The notes beneath the pieces were generated by a model, which made no database searches, was not told the DNA's origin, and saw only the letters and a program-made list of their open reading frames with translations. From CAADGU01 sp964581605 (GTDB lineage Bacteria > Chloroflexota > Anaerolineae > Promineifilales > Promineifilaceae), in contig CAZOPF010000037.1 of the NCBI GenBank assembly GCA_964581605.1, positions 1-49,635 on the forward strand: 49,635 nt of DNA. The letters are read 5' to 3'. A program made the position numbers and the translations under genes. How positions within the stretch are numbered: the stretch's first letter is position 1; each line of letters opens with the position of its first letter. Of the stretch, positions 1-8,505 are shown piece by piece.

Positions 1-44
1 CTTAATTAATTTAGATCCTTACCTTTTGATATTGAGATTCAGAT

Positions 45-63
45 GGTGATGCCGGGCATCACC
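45..63. terminator. Hairpin downstream of the HdeD-like gene
   Basis: Arms GGTGATGC and GCATCACC enclose the loop CGG, giving an 8-bp perfect stem about 30 bases past the stop codon of the minus-strand gene. No T-run follows on either strand, so a classic Rho-independent terminator is not shown. It may be only an mRNA 3'-end hairpin. The rest of 1-95 shows nothing else. Confidence 0.35.
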
Positions 64-95
64 ACCATAACTTCTTCCAACCAGATACCGGCTGC

Positions 96-665
96 TTACA
101 CCTTACCTGCCGAGGCGCCGCTGAGTGTCGTGCCGAGGCCCTTCAGGCGGAAGCCAAGAGCCACGGTGGCCACGCCGAATACCACAGCGTAGGCGCCAAT
201 CAACCAGAGGATGCTCAACGCACTGGCTGCCGGGTAGATGAAGACCAGCACACCAAAGACCACCGAGAGAATACCGCCGAAGATTAGCAGCCATTCATCG
301 CTGATTACCTGGCGTAATTGAATGGCGGCCGCCACCTGGAAGATACCGGTGATAATAGCCCACACGCCGATGGTGTAGAGCAGGCCGACGGCCGTGATAC
401 CCGGAGCAAAGAAGGTTATCAAGCCGATGATGACACCGACAAGGCCCTCCAACACCAGTAACCAGCGCGAATTGCCGCTCAAAGAACCTCCGGATACGCC
501 AGACGCAATGGAAAAGATTCCTTCTACTAAAGCGTAAGCCCCGAAGAGCATCACGAGCGCAGTCAGCGTCGGGCCGGGCCAGACGAACGTCAATATGCCA
601 AATATGATGGCCACGACACCGCGTAACGCTACCAACCACCAATTTTTTCTGAGAATTTCAGCCAT
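96..665 (-). CDS. HdeD-like (DUF308) six-helix membrane protein
   Basis: A 189-residue, very hydrophobic protein with about six membrane segments (roughly residues 10-28, 33-55, 68-88, 90-112, 124-144 and 148-170). The segments are arranged as three similar helix pairs, with recurring G-rich motifs such as ALRGVVAIIFGI, VLEGLVGVIIGLITF and FGGILSVVFGVLVF. This is the pattern of the HdeD/DUF308 family, whose E. coli member is linked to acid resistance at high cell density; the molecular activity is unknown. The start at 665 is chosen because AGGAGA lies just upstream and the protein then begins in the usual way, MAEILRKNWW. An upstream in-frame ATG at 770 would add 35 polar, unfamily-like residues. 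The gene is alone on its strand and diverges from the ABC1 kinase gene. Confidence 0.85.
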   Translation of the reverse strand: MAEILRKNWWLVALRGVVAIIFGILTFVWPGPTLTALVMLFGAYALVEGIFSIASGVSGGSLSGNSRWLLVLEGLVGVIIGLITFFAPGITAVGLLYTIGVWAIITGIFQVAAAIQLRQVISDEWLLIFGGILSVVFGVLVFIYPAASALSILWLIGAYAVVFGVATVALGFRLKGLGTTLSGASAGKV

Positions 666-796
666 TTTAGTTTCTCCTTTTTTGTTAAAAAGCACGGAGC
701 GCTTGTCGCACTGTGAATTTCCCGTGCTCGCCAATAATTTCCGCCTCCTGGCAGGTTCTGCCTGTTTCAAAAGCGGTTCGATTCAACTTGATGGCA

Positions 797-825
797 AGTA
801 TAGGAATGGGCAGATTGCCCGTCAT
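797..825 (-). promoter_or_regulatory. Candidate sigma70-type promoter for the HdeD-like gene
   Basis: Read on the minus strand, ATGACG (820-825) and TATACT (797-802) are separated by 17 bases, a reasonable -35/-10 pair. It would give a leader of about 125 bases before the ATG at 665. The divergent gap 666-1069 otherwise holds no gene I can support. A plus-strand reading frame at 595-930 has no ribosome site and overlaps hdeD antisense. Confidence 0.35.
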
Positions 826-1023
826 GACGCAGAAGTGCCAAAAAAGCGAAGTGGCGCTGCAAAGCACTATGGCGAAAAAGTATCAATGAGCCTGGTCTCA
901 CCCTCGGAAAAGAGAATAACACTTCAATAACACCCTGGATTCATGACAGCCCGTCCACCCAAGAGTATCCTTTTGTAACCCGCATCGGGTCGGAGGGGGC
1001 TTCTTTCTTTAATGTAATGAAAC

Positions 1024-1052
1024 TGGTTTTATGCTCATAGAAGATAAAACCG
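1024..1052 (+). promoter_or_regulatory. Leader hairpin before the ABC1 kinase gene
   Basis: GGTTTTAT (1025-1032) and ATAAAACC (1044-1051) can form an 8-bp stem with an 11-base loop. It ends only a few bases before the AGGAAAG ribosome site of the gene starting at 1070. The position would allow it to influence initiation, but no known riboswitch class is recognised. Confidence 0.3.
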
Positions 1053-1069
1053 GATAGGAAAGTGTTGAA

Positions 1070-2707
1070 ATGACTTCAAATGAACAACTCAGTAGAACCA
1101 GTCGCCTGCGCCAAATCGTGCAGGTCTTTACAAAATACGGACTGGCCGAGTCGGTAACAGAGAATATGCCGGAAGGCATGAAGAAGTGGTTCGTCAATCC
1201 CGACAGCCAACTCCTATCTCAGTACTCACTGGCGGACCGACTGCGTATGGCCCTTACCGAATTAGGGACGACCTTCATCAAACTCGGCCAGTTTATGAGT
1301 ACCCGCGACGACCTGCTGGACCCGCCATTCATCGAAGCGTTGAAAAAGCTTCAGGCCGACACCCCGCCCGATCCGCCCGATGTAGTTCGGGCTATTCTGG
1401 AGGAAGAACTGGGCCAACCGGTTGAGGAACTTTATAAAACCTTCGACTTTAATGCGCTGGGTTCTGCTTCTGTCGGACAGGTACATGCGGCCACCTTGCC
1501 GGATGGGACCGAAGTTGTGGTCAAGCTGATTCATGCCGGAATTGAGGAAGTTGTGCGCATGGATCTGGAATTGATGGCCCAGGGCGCTGGATTACTGGAT
1601 AAACGAAGCGATCTGGGATTTCATCCCAGCGATGTGGTGACTGACTTTCGCCGGCAACTGCTGCGCGAGCTTGACCTGGAACAGGAACAACGCAATCTGA
1701 CACGCTTTATTGATAACTTTGCCGGTAATTCAGGGGTCATTTTTCCTAAACCCTATCCTGAACTGTCTACCAGCCGTGTATTGACCATGGAGCGACTGAG
1801 GGGGATCAGTTTGAGCGATCATCAGGCGTTGGCCGCAGAGGGTGTGGACCTGTATGAATTTGCCAAACACAGCGCCAATATCTGGATCGAGATGATCTTC
1901 CGCGACAGGTTCTACCACGCTGATCCACATCCCGGAAATCTCCTGTTATTACCTGGGGGCATTGCCGGCGTCCTTGACAGTGGTATGGTCGGCCGTATTG
2001 ACAAACATATGCTGCTTGACCTGGAAGATCTGGTCATCGCCTACGTGAACACAGATGTGAGCCAGATAGCCGACGTGATTCTGCGCATCTGTGATCATCC
2101 CAGAGGTTTTGATCGGAAAGAGTTTGAAACGGACATCAGTTACATCATTGATGATTTATTCGACCGGCCGGTGCAACAAATTGACGTAGACGAAGTTGCC
2201 GATGCCATCATCGGCGTCATTCATCGTTATCATCTGGACATCCCTTCTAACTACATCATGCTGATCAAGACGATTAGCCAATTGCAAGGCACCGGCCGTG
2301 CTCTGGACATGCGCTTCAATCTGTCTGAACTACTGGCTCCCTATGTCCAGGAAATCATCGGCCGTCGCTATTCGCCTAAGAATCTGATGCGATCCCTGGT
2401 GCGATCCTATCAGGACTGGGATCGTCTGATCCGGGCTTTGCCGGTGCAGATTGCCGACATTCTCAACCAGGCCCAGACAGGGGACATCTCCATCCAATTA
2501 CAGATCAGTCGGCTGGATCGGATCACGAACCGGCTGATTTTTGGCCTGATTGCCACCGGCCTGATCATCGCCTCGGCGATGATGTGGAGCGCTGGCGTCG
2601 GGCCCATGTTCGAAGGGTTTTCTCTGGTCGGCGCCCTGGGTATCGTTCTTGGCCTGACCATTGTTATCAGGTTGTGGCGGGCTATTGACCGCTCGGGTGG
2701 GCTTTGA
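1070..2707 (+). CDS. ABC1/UbiB (AarF) family atypical kinase
   Basis: A 545-residue protein of the ABC1/UbiB protein-kinase-like family, ATP-binding proteins implicated in quinone or isoprenoid lipid metabolism; the substrate here is unknown. The family hallmarks are all present: KLGQ within KLGQFMSTR (residues 71-79), the alanine-type nucleotide loop GSASVGQVH (131-139), the VVK lysine (K152), the catalytic-loop motif HADPHPGN (282-289) and LDSGMVGR (301-308) in place of DFG. The C-terminal ~50 residues contain two membrane segments, as usual for UbiB. The start is supported by AGGAAAG shortly upstream. The gene stands alone. A second family member lies at 12207-13964; the two differ at the N-terminus, where only the second has an extra membrane segment. 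Confidence 0.88.
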   Translation: MTSNEQLSRTSRLRQIVQVFTKYGLAESVTENMPEGMKKWFVNPDSQLLSQYSLADRLRMALTELGTTFIKLGQFMSTRDDLLDPPFIEALKKLQADTPPDPPDVVRAILEEELGQPVEELYKTFDFNALGSASVGQVHAATLPDGTEVVVKLIHAGIEEVVRMDLELMAQGAGLLDKRSDLGFHPSDVVTDFRRQLLRELDLEQEQRNLTRFIDNFAGNSGVIFPKPYPELSTSRVLTMERLRGISLSDHQALAAEGVDLYEFAKHSANIWIEMIFRDRFYHADPHPGNLLLLPGGIAGVLDSGMVGRIDKHMLLDLEDLVIAYVNTDVSQIADVILRICDHPRGFDRKEFETDISYIIDDLFDRPVQQIDVDEVADAIIGVIHRYHLDIPSNYIMLIKTISQLQGTGRALDMRFNLSELLAPYVQEIIGRRYSPKNLMRSLVRSYQDWDRLIRALPVQIADILNQAQTGDISIQLQISRLDRITNRLIFGLIATGLIIASAMMWSAGVGPMFEGFSLVGALGIVLGLTIVIRLWRAIDRSGGL

Positions 2708-2730
2708 AATTGCCAATACCGATGGTAGGG

Positions 2731-3848
2731 TTAAGGAGTGTAGAGGGGTATACTAATGGTAAAGGTACTGCCTTTGTTGAGTGTGCTTTCCACACGGATG
2801 GTTCCATTGTGCTGTTCGACAATTTTCCTGGCGATAGGCAGTCCCAAGCCAAGTTTTTCAGGCCCAGAGGCAGGCAGAGTGAAGTGATAGAACCGCTCGA
2901 ACAGATGCGGCATCAGATCAGCCTCAATTCCTATCCCCGTGTCCTGCACTTCAAGAACACCGTATGTCTCATTACTGAATGTACTGACCGTGACGGCGCC
3001 ATTTTCCGGCGTATATTCGAGGGCGTTTTCGACCACCTCTTTTATGGCGAGATACAGTTGTAGCTCGTCCGCTCTCACCGGCGGAAGGTTAGCCGCGGGT
3101 TGGAGGGTGAGCGTAATATTCTTAGCCTCAGCCAGGGGGTGCATGATAGCGCCAATATAGTCGAGTAATCGGTTTAGTTGAACTGGCCCAAAAGAAAAAT
3201 AGACACGATTGGCATCGAGTTCGGCCATCATCAGTACACGCTCAAGAAGCTGTGTCAGGTGCTTAACGTGCAGCTCGATGCTCTCGGCAGCAGAGAGTAA
3301 GGCTGGCTCGCTGGTTTGCTTTGATAGCTGATAAGCAGACAGATTGACCATTGTCAAAGGGGAGCGTGCCCTGGTCGTCGCAGCATGAATTAAGTCAAGG
3401 AATGACTGAATGCGTCTTTTCGCCTGGGAAAGCGCCTCCTGTTGTTTTGCTAACTGCTCATCTTTGGATAAGTCTCGGACCAGCACCCAAACCTCTTGCA
3501 CCTGACCCTCTTCAATTTCTGGATGCGAGACCACTTCAACCGGGCAATACTCTCCCGAACTCTGTAATAAACGCAGCTTTTCTTGGGGGGGGTGCTCGCC
3601 GTTGCTCAAACGCTGCCAGCGGTCAATGGCGAGCGGCAAATCCGCAGGATGGATAAGTGATTGAATGTGCTTGCCAATGAGTTGGTCGGTCGGCCAGCCG
3701 AGTAGAGTTTCAAAAGCCGGGCTGAGACTGGCAATAACACCATCGAGGGTGACCACCGAGACGCCTTCACTGATGCTGGCGACCAGGCGATGATAGTGCG
3801 CGTCCAGGCGCTCCATCTGTTTTTTTAGATCGGCAGGGTCTCCATTGG
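2731..3848 (-). CDS. PAS sensor histidine kinase, N-terminus lost in gap, degenerate H-box
   Basis: The last ~371 residues of a sensor kinase whose start lies in or beyond the N gap. A short coiled segment is followed by a PAS domain (SEGVSVVTLDGVIASLSPA, TLLGWP, IHPAD, and a PAC-like strand region), a helical dimerisation domain and an intact HATPase domain. The HATPase has an N-box VENALEYTP, G1 motif DTGIGIE, F-box FERFYH and G2 motif GLGLPIARKIV. The dimerisation helix reads TTRARSPLT where HisKA domains normally read SHELRTPLT, so the phospho-acceptor histidine position is a threonine. The enzyme may be unable to autophosphorylate, or may use another residue. It converges with the ABC1 gene, 23 bases away. 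No partner regulator is visible on this side of the gap. Confidence 0.85.
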
Positions 3849-3948
3849 NNNNNNNNNNNNNNNNNNNNNNNNNNNNNNNNNNNNNNNNNNNNNNNNNNNN
3901 NNNNNNNNNNNNNNNNNNNNNNNNNNNNNNNNNNNNNNNNNNNNNNNN
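3849..3948. other. Scaffold gap (100 N)
   Basis: Exactly 100 N, the conventional filler for a gap of unknown length. It removes the start of the histidine kinase on its left and whatever preceded tRNA-Leu on its right. Any reading frame drawn across it is an artefact. Confidence 0.98.
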
Positions 3949-3960
3949 ATTACCAAACAA

Positions 3961-4043
3961 GGGGCGGTGGCGAAATGGCAGACGCGACGGACTTAAAATC
4001 CGTTGGAGGAAACTCCGTGTGGGTTCGAGTCCCACCCGCCCTA
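3961..4043 (+). tRNA. tRNA-Leu (anticodon UAA)
   Basis: An 83-base class II tRNA. The acceptor stem is GGGGCGG with CCGCCCT (one G-U pair). The anticodon arm ACGGA/TCCGT (3987-3991 with 3999-4003) encloses the loop CTTAAAA, with anticodon TAA at 3994-3996. There is a long variable arm, and the T arm GTGGG/CCCAC has loop TTCGAGT. The discriminator base is A, as required for leucine tRNAs. CCA is not encoded; the bases after the discriminator are CTG. A terminator hairpin follows 8 bases later. Confidence 0.97.
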
Positions 4044-4050
4044 CTGAAAG

Positions 4051-4073
4051 ATGGCCCACAGGGGCCATTTTTT
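4051..4073 (+). terminator. Rho-independent terminator after tRNA-Leu
   Basis: Perfect 7-bp stem ATGGCCC/GGGCCAT with loop ACAG, followed directly by a run of six T. This is the textbook form and position for ending the tRNA transcript. Confidence 0.93.
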
Positions 4074-4153
4074 GTTGGTTAATCAATTGCCATCATTACT
4101 TTTCACTTACTTTTAAGGGGGTATAGTTACTGTTTTTTACAGATTACCGACTG

Positions 4154-5107
4154 ATGCGCCGACAAATTGGAACAGTTATCAAATTAGGGGTTACGGCCGT
4201 AGCGCTTTTCCTTGTCTTACGGCAGGTAGATATACGGCAAATTGGGGTCGGGATTAGCCAGGCCCATGCGGGGTGGGTTTTCCTGGCTTTTGCCCTCATC
4301 AATGCCAGCATGGTTGTGCGGGCGTATCGTTGGCGGTTGCTGTTGGTGGCGCTGCGTGCTTCGGTGCGATTTGGCCGATTAGTAGAGCTGTATTTTGCCG
4401 CCGGTTTTTTTAATTCTGTATTGCCTTCTGGCCTGGCGGGGGATGTGGTGCGGGTGGTGGAGGCTGCCCAAGATGTGCCGGCCGATGTGGCTGCCGGTAC
4501 GGTGATTGTGGATCGTCTGACAGGTTTGCTGGCGTTGTTTGTCCTGGCATTGCTGGCTTTGCCGTGGCGCCCCCCCTATTTTCCGGTCACGTTGCTGGCG
4601 CAGATTGTAGTCATTTGTGTAGTGGGGCTGGTAGGTGGAGCGGTGCTGTTGCAAGGCAGCCTGGTGCGGCGGGCCGGGCAATTGGTGCCAGGGCGGCTAC
4701 GGCCGTATTGGAGCAAAATTGAACAGGTGTTAACGGCCGTGTCGGCCTGCGGCCGTCGGGCCATTACCGGCGCACTGGCCGTCTCGGTGCTGTTCAATCT
4801 CATGCAAATTGCCTGGTGGTGGGCAGCCGGCATGTCGCTAGGGTATGACATACCCGTTTCCATTTACTTCTATACCACCCCCTTAATGGCGCTGGCTACC
4901 TTGTTGCCTTCAATTGGTGGGCTGGGCGTGCGCGAACAACTGGCAATTTTGCTTTTTGCCCCTGCCGGGCTAACACCAGATGAAGCAGTCACTCTTTCAT
5001 TGCTCGTTTTTGCCCTGGAGCGATTGTCTGGACTGCTCGGCGCGCCTATCTACATCCTCGCCATCATACGCCAAAACCGAATCCGCCGCTCAGGTTCTGT
5101 TTCGTGA
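4154..5107 (+). CDS. Flippase-like integral membrane protein (LPG synthase TM-domain family, UPF0104)
   Basis: A 317-residue protein with about eight membrane segments. It opens MRRQIGTVIKLGVTAVALFLVLRQVD and contains the family landmarks YRWRLLL, FNSVLPSGLAGDVVR and LPSIGGLGVREQL. These place it in the lysylphosphatidylglycerol-synthase transmembrane family (AglD/YbhN-like). Members without a catalytic domain are thought to move lipids, or accompany glycan and lipid export; the exact job is unknown here. The ATG at 4154 has no clear Shine-Dalgarno, but no better start exists. The gene follows the tRNA-Leu terminator and stands 181 bases ahead of the PhnD-like lipoprotein gene. That gap shows no gene. 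Confidence 0.82.
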   Translation: MRRQIGTVIKLGVTAVALFLVLRQVDIRQIGVGISQAHAGWVFLAFALINASMVVRAYRWRLLLVALRASVRFGRLVELYFAAGFFNSVLPSGLAGDVVRVVEAAQDVPADVAAGTVIVDRLTGLLALFVLALLALPWRPPYFPVTLLAQIVVICVVGLVGGAVLLQGSLVRRAGQLVPGRLRPYWSKIEQVLTAVSACGRRAITGALAVSVLFNLMQIAWWWAAGMSLGYDIPVSIYFYTTPLMALATLLPSIGGLGVREQLAILLFAPAGLTPDEAVTLSLLVFALERLSGLLGAPIYILAIIRQNRIRRSGSVS

Positions 5108-5288
5108 AACTGCCTATGGTTCAGTGGCGATTGGGCCAAGCCATACCTGCTGATGGGACACATCCCTCATACCATTTATGGGTAAACGGGTTTAAGATAG
5201 GGAGCGTTTGGTGATCCTTCACACACACGTTTGATGTTTCGTGGCAAAATGGCGACGAAAATTTACAAAAGGAGGCCCCGATAACCAT

Positions 5289-6215
5289 ATGTGGCAAAGA
5301 ATCATGTTATGGATGGTAGTTTTATTGATGTTGGCAGCCTGTGGCCCACAGGCTGAACCTACGCCTGAAGCGGCAACGGCCGTGCCTGAAGGCCGAACAT
5401 TAGTCTTGGGCGATATTTCTGACGAGGCGGTTGAAACCATTCGAGGCACACAGCCAACGGCCGACTATCTGGCGGCGCAGTTAGCCGAACAAGGCATTAC
5501 GGCCGGCGCTGTTAAAATTGCCCCTGACCTGGATACGATGATTCAATGGATGCGAGATGGGGATGTTGATCTCTATTTCGATAGCCCCTATCCCGTGCTG
5601 GTGATCAGTGATGAAACGGGCGCGACCCCTATTTTGCGCCGATTCCGGTTTGGCGTACCTGAATATCATTCCGTCTTTTTTGTGCCGGCTGACAGTGAAT
5701 TGGATAGCCTGGATGATTTGTTGGGGCAAATGGTAGCCTTTGAGGAATCATTTTCTACCTCCGGCTATATGCTGCCGCTTTCGTTTCTGATCGAACAAAA
5801 TATGAATCCGGTGGAAAAATCTGCGCCGGAGGCCGGCGTGGCTGAGGATGAAGTGGGTTATGTGTTTAGCACGGCCGATGATACCACCGTGCAGTGGGTG
5901 ATCAGCGGCATCGTACCGGCTGGCGTGGTGGATAATGTGACCTTTTCCCGTTTGCCAGAAGAAACGCAAGCACAATTAAAGATAATAGCGGCCACCGAAG
6001 ACGTGCCCCGGCAATTGGTGCTGGTGCGCTCCGGCATGGATGCAGAACTGGTAGAAGCGATTCGCACTGCCTTGCTGGAAATGGATGAATCAGCCGATGG
6101 GCAGGCCGCTTTGGAGACTTTTCAAACGACGGAGTTTGCCGAGTTTGCTGAAGGAGCGGAGGCAGCTCTGGCGCGTATGCGCACATTGTATGATCTGGTG
6201 CAGCAAGAGCAATGA
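5289..6215 (+). CDS. PhnD-like periplasmic-type substrate-binding lipoprotein
   Basis: A 308-residue lipoprotein. The N-terminus MWQRIMLWMVVLLMLAAC is a signal peptide with lipobox L15-A16-A17-C18, followed by a T/P/A-rich linker. The rest is a type 2 binding-protein fold of the PhnD/SsuA phosphate-phosphonate group (LVLGDIS, ADYLAAQLAEQG, MIQWMRDGDVDLYFDSPYP, GMVAFEESFSTSGYMLPL-like region, PRQLVLVRSGM). Ligands in this group include phosphonates, phosphite and related oxyanions; the ligand here cannot be told. The start at 5289 is set by AGGAGG (5270-5275) and by the signal peptide; an in-frame upstream codon at 5241 is rejected. No ABC permease or ATPase follows. Instead the next gene, six bases on, is a sensor kinase, so this protein probably acts as a ligand sensor, not a transporter. 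Confidence 0.88.
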   Translation: MWQRIMLWMVVLLMLAACGPQAEPTPEAATAVPEGRTLVLGDISDEAVETIRGTQPTADYLAAQLAEQGITAGAVKIAPDLDTMIQWMRDGDVDLYFDSPYPVLVISDETGATPILRRFRFGVPEYHSVFFVPADSELDSLDDLLGQMVAFEESFSTSGYMLPLSFLIEQNMNPVEKSAPEAGVAEDEVGYVFSTADDTTVQWVISGIVPAGVVDNVTFSRLPEETQAQLKIIAATEDVPRQLVLVRSGMDAELVEAIRTALLEMDESADGQAALETFQTTEFAEFAEGAEAALARMRTLYDLVQQEQ

Positions 6216-6221
6216 TTTAAT

Positions 6222-8459
6222 ATGCGTCTACGACTATGGCGGCAACGGCCGTTAGCCCTCAAACTCACACTGGTTATCACTCTCATCATTATCATCGTAG
6301 TCAGTGTCATTACCTCCCTCACCATTCGGCGAGAACGCCAGACTTTCCGGCAGGAATTGGAACAGCAGGCGGTGCTCCTGCTGGATACGCTTTCGGCCAG
6401 CGGGGCAGACTCTTTGTATTTTCTGGAGGCTGACTATCTCTCGGATGTGATGGTGGATTTGGGCCAGTTTGAAGTGGTGACTTTCGGCCGTTACTACGAT
6501 CCCGATGGGCGGGTTGTTGCGGATGCTCTAGACTTAAACGCCCGCTTTAATACAGACCCAGATGTGTTTGGCAAGCGTTTGTTGGCGGATGACGAGCCGG
6601 TTTTCATGTGGCAAGAAGATCAACTCATTGCCGGGCAGCCAGTGATTGTGGGCGCAGATACCATAGGAGCGGTAAGTGTGGGGCTGCCCACTGCACCACT
6701 GGAAGAAAAGCTCACGGCCGTGCGGGTCCAGGGCATCATTATCGCCATGAACGTAGCCATCATCGGTCTGATCGTCAGCATTTTGGTCAGCCGCTCAATT
6801 ACCGAACCTTTACAACAGATGATCCGGGCAACCGAACTGGTGCGCCAGGGGGATTTAGGCCAGCGCGTTCACATTCATTCTGGCGACGAGCTGCAACTCT
6901 TGGGTGATCATTTTAATGATATGGCGGCCCAACTGGAGCAAACATTGCATCAAATGGAGCAAGAAATTGAAGAACGCAAACGGGCACAGGCTGAACTCCA
7001 GGCGGCCAAAGAAGCGGCCGAAGCGGCCAACCGTGCCAAAAGCGCTTTCCTGGCTAATATGAGCCATGAACTCCGTACTCCGCTCAATGCCATCCTCGGC
7101 TTCGCGCAATTGATGGTTCGCCGGAACACGGTTGGCCCCAAAGACCGCAATAACCTGGACATTATCATGCAAAGTGGGGAACACTTGTTGACGTTGATCA
7201 ACCAGGTGTTGGATATGTCCAAAATTGAGGCAGGGCGTATGACCCTGCATGAAAAACCATTTAACCTGTATCCCATGATGGAAGAGCTAGAAAGCATGTT
7301 CCGACTGCGGGCTAAAGAGAAACAGGTGCAGTTATTGATGGATGTTGACCCAGATATGCCGCCGGTAATTGTGGCTGATGAAGTGAAATTGCGGCAGGTG
7401 TTGATCAATTTGTTGAATAATGCCTTGAAATTTACCACGCAGGGGCATGTGAGTTTGAGCGTTTGTTATGAATCGAGCACGGCCGTATCCGAAACTCCCA
7501 TTCACCTGCTGCATTTTAGCGTAGCAGATTCCGGGCCGGGCATTGAACCGGAAGAGTTAGACAAGGTGTTTGAAGCGTTTGTGCGGGCCAAAGCGGGTAT
7601 CCAATCTGGCGAAGGCACCGGGTTGGGTCTTTCACTCAGCCGCCAGTTTGCTCGTTTGATGGGCGGGGATATGACTGTTCGTAATGTGAACGATGAGCCA
7701 GGGCATGGTGCAATTTTTGAGTTTACCATTCGTGTGAAACCAGAGGCCGTGCGCGATGAACAAGGCCGGCAACCTCAACGCCATGTGTTGGGGCTGGCAC
7801 CCCAACAGCCGGAAGTGCGGGTGTTGGTGGTAGATGATAATTGGGAAAATCGGCAAGTGTTAGTCCAATTATTACGGCCGTTGGGCTTTGCTGTGCAAGA
7901 AGTGGCTGATGGGAAAGAGGCCGTAGAATCCTGGCAACAGTGGCGGCCGCATCTCATTCTGATGGATTTGCACATGCCGGAAATGGACGGCTATGAAGCG
8001 ACCCGCACCATTCTGGGGCAGGTCAACGGTCATAAGCCCGTCATTATTGCTATCACAGCCAGCGCTTTTAGCCATGAACGCGATGCCATCTTACAGGTTG
8101 GATGCAGCGATTTCATTCGTAAACCGGTGCAGACAGACCAGATTCTGGAGGCCATTCAAAAACATCTGGCTGTGCAATATCTCTATGGAGATGAGGTGGC
8201 GATTGGTGAGCGGGCCACTGTTTTACCTGCGGCCGCCAGCCCGAATGGTGAAGAATCAACTGAGATTGCCTTGCCGACCGGATTGCTGTCCCAATTAACA
8301 CAGGCCACTTCACAGGCCGATATAGAGCAGATTGAAGCATTGGTGACGGCCGTGCATACCCATAGCCCCGCATTAGCTGCTGAACTACAACGGCTGGCTG
8401 ATGATTTTGAATACGGTAAAATCCTCTCCCGTCTACAAACTATAAAAGCAATTGAGTAA
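6222..8459 (+). CDS. Membrane hybrid histidine kinase (extracytoplasmic sensor-HAMP-HisKA-HATPase-REC)
   Basis: A 745-residue kinase. A membrane segment at about 13-32 is followed by a ~135-residue extracytoplasmic single-Cache-like domain, a second membrane segment (about 170-190), HAMP, and a charged coiled coil. HisKA has the H-box MSHELRTPL (phospho-acceptor H282), and HATPase carries an N-box, DSGPGIEPEE and GEGTGLGLSL. A receiver domain follows, with VLVVDDN and LMDLHMPEMDG (phospho-acceptor D582). The last ~90 residues are helical and resemble the tail seen on many hybrid kinases; a phosphotransfer histidine is not evident. It starts six bases after the PhnD-like gene, and the REC-kinase gene follows 46 bases later. 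The binding protein most likely presents its ligand to this sensor domain. Confidence 0.92.
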   Translation: MRLRLWRQRPLALKLTLVITLIIIIVVSVITSLTIRRERQTFRQELEQQAVLLLDTLSASGADSLYFLEADYLSDVMVDLGQFEVVTFGRYYDPDGRVVADALDLNARFNTDPDVFGKRLLADDEPVFMWQEDQLIAGQPVIVGADTIGAVSVGLPTAPLEEKLTAVRVQGIIIAMNVAIIGLIVSILVSRSITEPLQQMIRATELVRQGDLGQRVHIHSGDELQLLGDHFNDMAAQLEQTLHQMEQEIEERKRAQAELQAAKEAAEAANRAKSAFLANMSHELRTPLNAILGFAQLMVRRNTVGPKDRNNLDIIMQSGEHLLTLINQVLDMSKIEAGRMTLHEKPFNLYPMMEELESMFRLRAKEKQVQLLMDVDPDMPPVIVADEVKLRQVLINLLNNALKFTTQGHVSLSVCYESSTAVSETPIHLLHFSVADSGPGIEPEELDKVFEAFVRAKAGIQSGEGTGLGLSLSRQFARLMGGDMTVRNVNDEPGHGAIFEFTIRVKPEAVRDEQGRQPQRHVLGLAPQQPEVRVLVVDDNWENRQVLVQLLRPLGFAVQEVADGKEAVESWQQWRPHLILMDLHMPEMDGYEATRTILGQVNGHKPVIIAITASAFSHERDAILQVGCSDFIRKPVQTDQILEAIQKHLAVQYLYGDEVAIGERATVLPAAASPNGEESTEIALPTGLLSQLTQATSQADIEQIEALVTAVHTHSPALAAELQRLADDFEYGKILSRLQTIKAIE

Positions 8460-8505
8460 TTGGTAATGGTGTAATTACCTGCTTACCCCATGACCCCATC
8501 TGTCC

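Noticed and set aside
595..930. Plus-strand frame in the hdeD-ABC1 gap
   Set aside because: Starts antisense inside hdeD, has no ribosome site, and shows no domain-like sequence.
3845..4126. Frames crossing the first N gap and the tRNA
   Set aside because: They are produced by reading through filler N and across tRNA-Leu.
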